From assembly GCA_012295275.1 (NCBI GenBank), contig CM022679.1, forward strand, positions 4,049,379-4,113,378: DNA of 64,000 bases, read 5' to 3'. The notes below the pieces were generated by a model that saw only the letters and a list, made by a program, of their open reading frames with translations, did no database searches and had not been told where the DNA came from. The stretch's first letter is position 1. The number at the start of each line of letters is the position of its first letter. Origin of the DNA: Chrysomallon squamiferum (Eukaryota > Mollusca > Gastropoda > Neomphalida > Peltospiridae). The translations under genes and the position numbers were made by a program. Of the stretch, positions 58,001-64,000 are shown piece by piece.

Positions 58001-60077
58001 ATCACCATTACCGTCATCATTAAATCATTTTGATGATTACGATGTTGATCATTGTCATGTTTATTATTGTAAATTATTGTTATTATTATTATTATTATCG
58101 TGATTTCTTTTGAAATATGGCTTGTATTGCTTGTTTTGTTCAATTAGAAATTTTTCAATATATATAAATATATTAATTAATTAATTAAAAAAAAATTAAC
58201 ACACACACACACACACACGCACACATATATGAAAAATAAAATAAATAGAATAAAGTTCCTTAGGAAAATGAAGTGAAAACAAACAAACAAAATAAAATCC
58301 TAACGAAACCCATATAAAAAATTCAATGTTTTCTAAAATGTTTTCTTATTTTTTAAAATTATTTGCTTATGGACAAGAATAAATTGTCTCATTCTATTTT
58401 TTCCTTTTTATTATTGTTATTATTAGTAGTATTTTTAAAGTATTTTTTATTACAATACTAACGAACTAACATTTACACAAATCCTTAATCATCTATAAAC
58501 GTAGAAATTAGTTTTAACTTAGCATTACAGTTTAACGTCAAGTAAACATCGTTGAAAACACCTGCTCACATTAGATTCCTGGTTCAACAGTATTTCATAT
58601 AAAAAACAGTGTTAGTATCAGGATTATATATAAAAAGTGCCTTTTCCTTATTTGAAATCCTCGTAGTGAAGAAATTCTTTATTTCCATCGTTTATTTGTA
58701 CATGAATAAACAAACAAACAAACAAACAAACAAAAACAAAATAAAACAAAAAAATAAAAAATTTAAGAAACACAAATCTATTAACCATGTTTACATAAAA
58801 ATCCAAATGGAGTGGTTTTGCATAAAAAACGTTTTGACGTTTTTCAGCCTGTGGATTATTAATCTGTATGTACCATTCATAAAAGATAAAAATAAAATAT
58901 GTTGTGCAATAAACTCTAGACAATTTTAAAACAATAAATATCGAAAATCCTCTCCTTTCAGTTCTTTCAGTATTATCTAAATCTTAGCATTGATGACATA
59001 ACCCAAACATTTTACCATCACATTCATTTACCCATTACCCATCAAATCTGCAAACACCATGACAATCCTTTCTGGAACAGAAATACTTTCAACTGATACA
59101 ATGTGACAGTAATCAGCCAGCTGTCACTGGATGTAGTCACAAAACAAGAAACTGTTATGAGAAATGCTTTACCGCGGTTACAGCAGAGTCAAAGTTTATG
59201 ATGAATAGAGTGGGGTCATGAAATACAATGTGATCCTTTTTATGCAGAACTGATCTTTGCTGTAGCTTGAGTTAATCTTTCAGGATCAAGCTTAATTCGG
59301 AATCACTACCAATATGGAACCATTTTCGCTGGTTAGGCTATAACGGTGCTTCATTATATTGGCGTTGGGTCGGGGCTAAATATTGGTGGAAAAAAAAAAA
59401 AAACTAGTATTTCATACATTTTATTTATGGCAAGCACGTAATTTTTCATGACTTTTCCAAAGGTCCTGGAAAAGACTGTGATGAAGTTCCCTAACTTTTA
59501 AAGACTTTCAAAAACCCAGGTTACTGTTATTACTATTTCTATTATTACTATGTTTTTGCTGTTGTTGACGCTGATGCTCACTCTGCTGTTGTTGGGGATA
59601 AGCAGAGATGTTTTAACGGTTGCCTTTATAACCGAGCAATATCACGTAATCGTAATTTAATTTTTCTTTCATTTTCAGCGATATTTCGCATTCAATTTAT
59701 TTTTCCTGAATTCTAAAAGACTTTTCAGATAATCGTTTCATGTTACCGTATTTCCCTAATGTATTATATCAGACTAAGTCAACACGTAAAGCGAATCATT
59801 TCACTTTATTGATATTTCTCTATGCTTTTGCGTGTGAATGTAGAGTCAGAGCAAGTCGAAGATATTCATAAAAGAATACGCCACCAAAAGATATTTTAAA
59901 TACATAGAGATAGACAGAGAGTTAAACGAAGGGAAAGATATATATATATATCTAGAAAAGAGCAAGAAAGAGAGAGAGATAGAGTAATGTCAAAGAAGCA
60001 AAGAAGATAGATATGTGTATGATATAAACTACTGCAAGTTTAACTATTAAAAGGCTGAACAATGTAAGTGTATAGTT

Positions 60078-60333
60078 TATATGTTCAGTGGTACCTGTTT
60101 TCATCGGCCTCTGAGGTACAGACACTTTTCAGAGTCCCGATTGTTTTTCAGTCACGATTTACTTTTGTTGTGGTTGCTGGTGTGATGGTTGTGAATAAAC
60201 ACTGTACATGTGTTTAAAAAAATAAAACAATTTCTGTAATTTTTGCCCTTCTGAAGAAAGACACCTGCAATGTAGGGATACTTTTGCTCGGCTCGAGGAG
60301 TGTCTGTACAAAACAGATACCACTGTATATGTA
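60078..60333. mobile_element. hAT-type MITE with target-site duplication
   Basis: The termini CAGTGGTACCTGTTTT (60086-60101) and AAAACAGATACCACTG (60310-60325) are inverted repeats with one mismatch. They are flanked by TATATGTT (60078-60085) and TATATGTA (60326-60333), an 8-bp target duplication with one change. A CAGTGG start and an 8-bp duplication are typical of hAT elements. GTACAGACAC is repeated inverted inside both ends. The 240-bp body has no transposase. Confidence 0.7.
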
Positions 60334-60759
60334 CACATAAAACCGTACAAAAAATTACTTGTCCGCAGTAAGACTTTAGCATTCAAAAATGTTCAATAAT
60401 GTATACAGAGAGAGTAAAAAAAAAAAAAAAAATAATAAAAATAATAATAATAATAAAAAATAAATACGACATTGAAAATGACTTGTCTGCAGTAACTGGG
60501 AACCTTGAACTGCTGGTGTGATTGCTTTGGAAGATGCAAGTGGTCGCAGGTCCCGGAGGATCGCCAAGTGTCGACTGGCTATCAGAAGGGCGACGTAATG
60601 GCCACTGCTCGATGTCAAACACAGACACGGGCTACACTGACGCGGCTAATTATTTTCGCGACGAATGTAAATAGTGTTTTACTTATTTAATTAATAGCAA
60701 ATTGCAAATGTTCGGGCGCCATGCAGTATTTATTGTCTGTTGACGATTTTGATAGGAGT

Positions 60760-60833
60760 CGATGATGATGATGATGATGATGATGACGGTGATGATAATA
60801 ATGCAGATGATTTGATGATGATGATGATGATGT
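60760..60833. repeat. (GAT)n microsatellite
   Basis: Two blocks of GAT units separated by a short interruption. Confidence 0.93.
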
Positions 60834-60889
60834 TGTTGGTGATTTAATAACATGGCATATGTTTTTCTGTTTTTATTATATATATACAC

Positions 60890-60920
<31 letters not shown>

Positions 60921-61326
60921 CATACAACTTCTGGATCATAAAGTACAAATGATTTTAATGTCTTTATTCATTTACAAGACCCATATGATGCCGTTATTAC
61001 CTGTTACTCTACAAATACTACAACATATTTCAAAGGTCGGTCGTAAGGGAAACATTAAAATGACATTAAATATTGAGAATATCAAATTAGAAATAAAATA
61101 AGGTCATGGTTAAATATTTGTGCACCTAATTCTTAGTGAAGCACGTTGATAATATAATGTGAATGTTATTTTTTTCATTATTTTTATTTAAGTTTTTCAA
61201 TTAATTAAGATAATACAATTTTGCGATATAAAATAAAAATGGAACATATTTTGGTTTTTAATAATTCAACAATTAAGTCTAAGTGAATTGAAAAATATAT
61301 ACAGAAAAAGTGTGTGTATGTGTGTT

Positions 61327-61429
<103 letters not shown>

Positions 61430-61904
61430 GGGAATGGATAGACAAAACAACATACACAGAGGGATATTGTCAAACTAACGAGATCGTTATCTGACATCTA
61501 TTTGACATTTGCTATATACTTTGGCTTTTATTTGTTTTTTATGATAATTAAATTACTTCGACGAAAATAGTAATAACTAAATTTAAATCTTACATGTTGA
61601 ATACTCGATGGAAAGGCATAAAAATATTCATATTTTTTTATATTGGCCATCTAGTGTACTGAGTAGAAAATGTTAGTGTAGCGAACTCGAAGGAACCATT
61701 GTTGTAAGGTAGCTACTGTAAAAACTGGCCAAATTATAAAATTTTACTTTATCCATTATTGAAATTTCCTTAGTCGTTTTCAATATTATGTCACAACTTT
61801 AAATTAATGAGCATCTTAGATGAAATTAGCCTTAATATTCTCTATGCACTTCAAATGGATGTATCATTTGTAACTTGGCATTGACCTTTGATATAATAAA
61901 GTGT

Positions 61905-62110
61905 ACAAATATATATATACACACACACATATATATATATATATATATGAAAGTGTGATGCACTTATATATGTATGCAAACATGATTACATACACACATA
62001 CATACATATATCATATTATATACGCCAACATAAATCAAATATACATGTATGCATATATGTACATACATACATACAAACATGCAAACATACGAAGACATAT
62101 ATAAACACAA
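61905..62110. repeat. Degenerate TA/CA/TACA-rich tract
   Basis: Mixed TA, CA and CATA units with diverged spacers. Confidence 0.85.
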
Positions 62111-64000
62111 TATCAGTCACACACAGATATGCAGGAACGATGCCTCTGTTGATTTGTAATTAGATTATGATATAAAAATAACGAATGGAATCCTTTCAAG
62201 TTTGTGTCTAGTTCTAATGTAGTATTAACCTACATGTGACAGTGTTAAATCATACAAATGTATCCGATTTGACACTGCAGGATTTCAAGCGAGTGTTTAA
62301 GGGTTTCCTGAACTTCAGATATGTTGGCATCGCTGTCTGGAACAATTGAAATGTACGTTACAAACTGCATTAGGAGTTTAATTCTGCAATGAGCTGTTTT
62401 TGCAAATGTCGTGAAATATCAGCTGTCACAGAAGAAAGTTAACGACTTTCAAGTACTTCCCCCCAAACGAAAAAATAACAAACAACAACAAGAAACAAGC
62501 AAAACAAAACACACAAAAACAAAAAAACAAAAATAAAAGCCAAAACAACTTGGAAATGAAGATATTTAAATGTCAATTTGTTGATGAATTGTATCAGTTA
62601 CTTTTCATCTCGTTACTGTCGTTATCTTCATCATTATATGTCATTATAAAAATTATGGCAATAAAATAAAGGAGAGATTATTATGTTATTATTATTATTA
62701 ATGTTATTATTATAGTTATCGTGATCATTGAACTGTCGTACCAATAATATATATTGAATATATTTAAAATTAGAAATTTTGGCTGCTTTCTGATAAACAT
62801 TCGAGAACATACGTTTATATTTGGGCAGAAAGAGCTACAAAGAAATCTTATATAACCAAAAAATTCACTAATTTGGTGCATGTTAACGTTTACAGATGTT
62901 GTTTCAATCCTTATGAAAATTTAATCTTTTAAGGGAAGTCATTGGAGTTTCTTAATCAGTGGACGAATTTTCTCAATGACTTTGTTTCTCAAACTTCAGG
63001 AATAAATGACGCACTTAAGAAATAACTGCTCCACGTGCTGAAACAGTTACCATGTTGGTTTAAATATATCATCGGTGCTCCTCAGTTAATGGAGGAAATT
63101 AGTCAAATAGATTCAGCAAGAAACGATTACGTGGAACAATGGCGTCTTGTATGAAATAATTGATTCTTTGTTTTCGCTGCGAGGTAAGCGTTAATGTACT
63201 GATATTTCCTTGAATTGGACAGGATCCTCGGTGAAAAGCAAGATGCGACGTCTGGTCGAGTCTAAACCTAATCTGCCAGGCCGAAATTAATCCGTCAAGT
63301 GTTGACGGCCATGATTAGCGAATTTCATAAACCATAAGAACCGCTGACCACGTAGGAAATTGTCAAAAGTGAAAAGCAAATGAGAAGTATAAAGTATAAT
63401 ACTGTGTTTACTGGACGCGAATTGTGGTCATCGGAAAGCGATTTGAAAACTGCCGCAAAGCGATCATTGTGAAAAGTCTGGCATCCAACAACTCGTAATA
63501 GAAATCTAGGTTTCAAGTGTCGTCTGGCTTGAGCTAGTCTTTAATAAACTAACAGTGAAAAATATTAGTCTGCCAGTCTTAAACACAATTATCTGGTGAC
63601 ATAAGATTGTGTACCCATGTTGGAAGTCAAACAGCTACTCTCTGATTCAGTTATAATGAAACCTAGTCAGGTCACGTGACTGTAAACCGAGATAATATAT
63701 TATGTTTTACATTTCTGGACTGCTTAGTAATTTGTTTTCAATACATATTCACAAAAAAAATTCCAGTACATGTGAATGAACAAGATTCGCTAACCGAAAC
63801 CAAGTTTAAATTATCTGTGCAGTAAAACTTACTCCAGTTTGCAAGATTAATACTGTCGTGAAAACAAAACAACTCATTATATTAACAGGAACAAAACTGC
63901 AGTTAATATAGGTTATTTGAATAATGAAAAACAAAAACAAGAATAATGACAACAACAACAAAAATAATAAATAAATAAATAAGTAAAAAAATAAATAAAT
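62111..64000. other. Non-coding end of the window
   Basis: No exon is supported. A short hairpin lies at 62240-62277. About 62900-63560 is GC-balanced and free of microsatellites, and contains a perfect 7-base inverted repeat, CCGTCAA-GTG-TTGACGG (63292-63308). The last 100 bases are A-rich. Confidence 0.5.

Larger units (their letters stand above)
49049..60077. other. Region upstream of the receptor (first intron and/or intergenic)
   Basis: No exon is confidently recognised here. Simple repeats are frequent: AAT/AAC 49657-49765, AAT 51244-51321, AAT/AAAT 52095-52192, A-runs near 51480-51540, 52442-52463 and 53836-53858, AAT 54339-54391, TTTA then TCA 54910-55023, degenerate GATA-like 55320-55510, and AAAC near 58702-58735. 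GC-balanced islands occur at about 54580-54860, 55640-56060 and 57270-57920. A Cys-rich open frame lies at 50391-50609. Confidence 0.5.

Noticed and set aside
63325-63516. Hydrophobic minus-strand frame as a receptor first exon
   Set aside because: The hydrophobic stretch is about 38 residues after the Met and no convincing phase 1 donor follows.

Overview
This is an AT-rich, microsatellite-dense animal genome window with few genes, long introns and GT-AG splicing. It is most likely molluscan, probably gastropod. The main reason is an acetylcholine receptor subunit that keeps an alpha-type vicinal Cys pair but carries a Pro-Ala pore entrance, a type known from gastropods such as Lymnaea and Aplysia. 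Ciliary and intronless GPCR genes fit any lophotrochozoan. There are no prokaryotic features, no rRNA and no confident tRNA gene.

Three genes can be read. (1) 679-1632, plus strand: an intronless class A GPCR of 317 residues. (2) 6466-16173, minus strand: a complete 17-exon gene for the intraflagellar transport protein IFT56 (TTC26). All 16 junctions join in phase and give 555 residues, close to the human length. (3) 29755-49048, minus strand: a nicotinic-type acetylcholine receptor subunit, complete from the start of the ligand-binding domain to the stop codon but lacking a recognised signal-peptide exon. The rest (1.6-6.3 kb, 16.4-29.7 kb, 49-64 kb and the large receptor introns) holds simple repeats, two non-autonomous DNA transposons and several GC-balanced islands that may be regulatory.

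The strongest discovery is in the receptor gene. The M2 pore helix plus M2-M3 linker is encoded by two tandem 87-nt exons, 33799-33885 and 33642-33728. Both have intact splice sites and identical phases. They differ at 23 of 87 bases but at only 3 amino acids, so both copies look selected. The changes fall at pore position 13' and in the M2-M3 coupling loop, and the exon just upstream carries the Pro-Ala-Lys signature of anion-selective channels. This predicts mutually exclusive splicing that tunes the gating of an acetylcholine-gated chloride channel. A nested inverted repeat lies next to the distal cassette.

A second pattern links the two multi-exon genes. In each, a tandem array has a repeat unit that spans a 3' splice site plus the first bases of the exon: about 8 copies of about 50 bp at IFT56 exon 16, and about 4 copies of about 66 bp at the receptor M2 exon. 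Other points are a full RFX X-box match in a CpG-containing island inside the receptor's 8.4-kb intron, a hAT-type MITE with an 8-bp target duplication, a piggyBac-type element flanked by TTAA, and long complementary microsatellite pairs.
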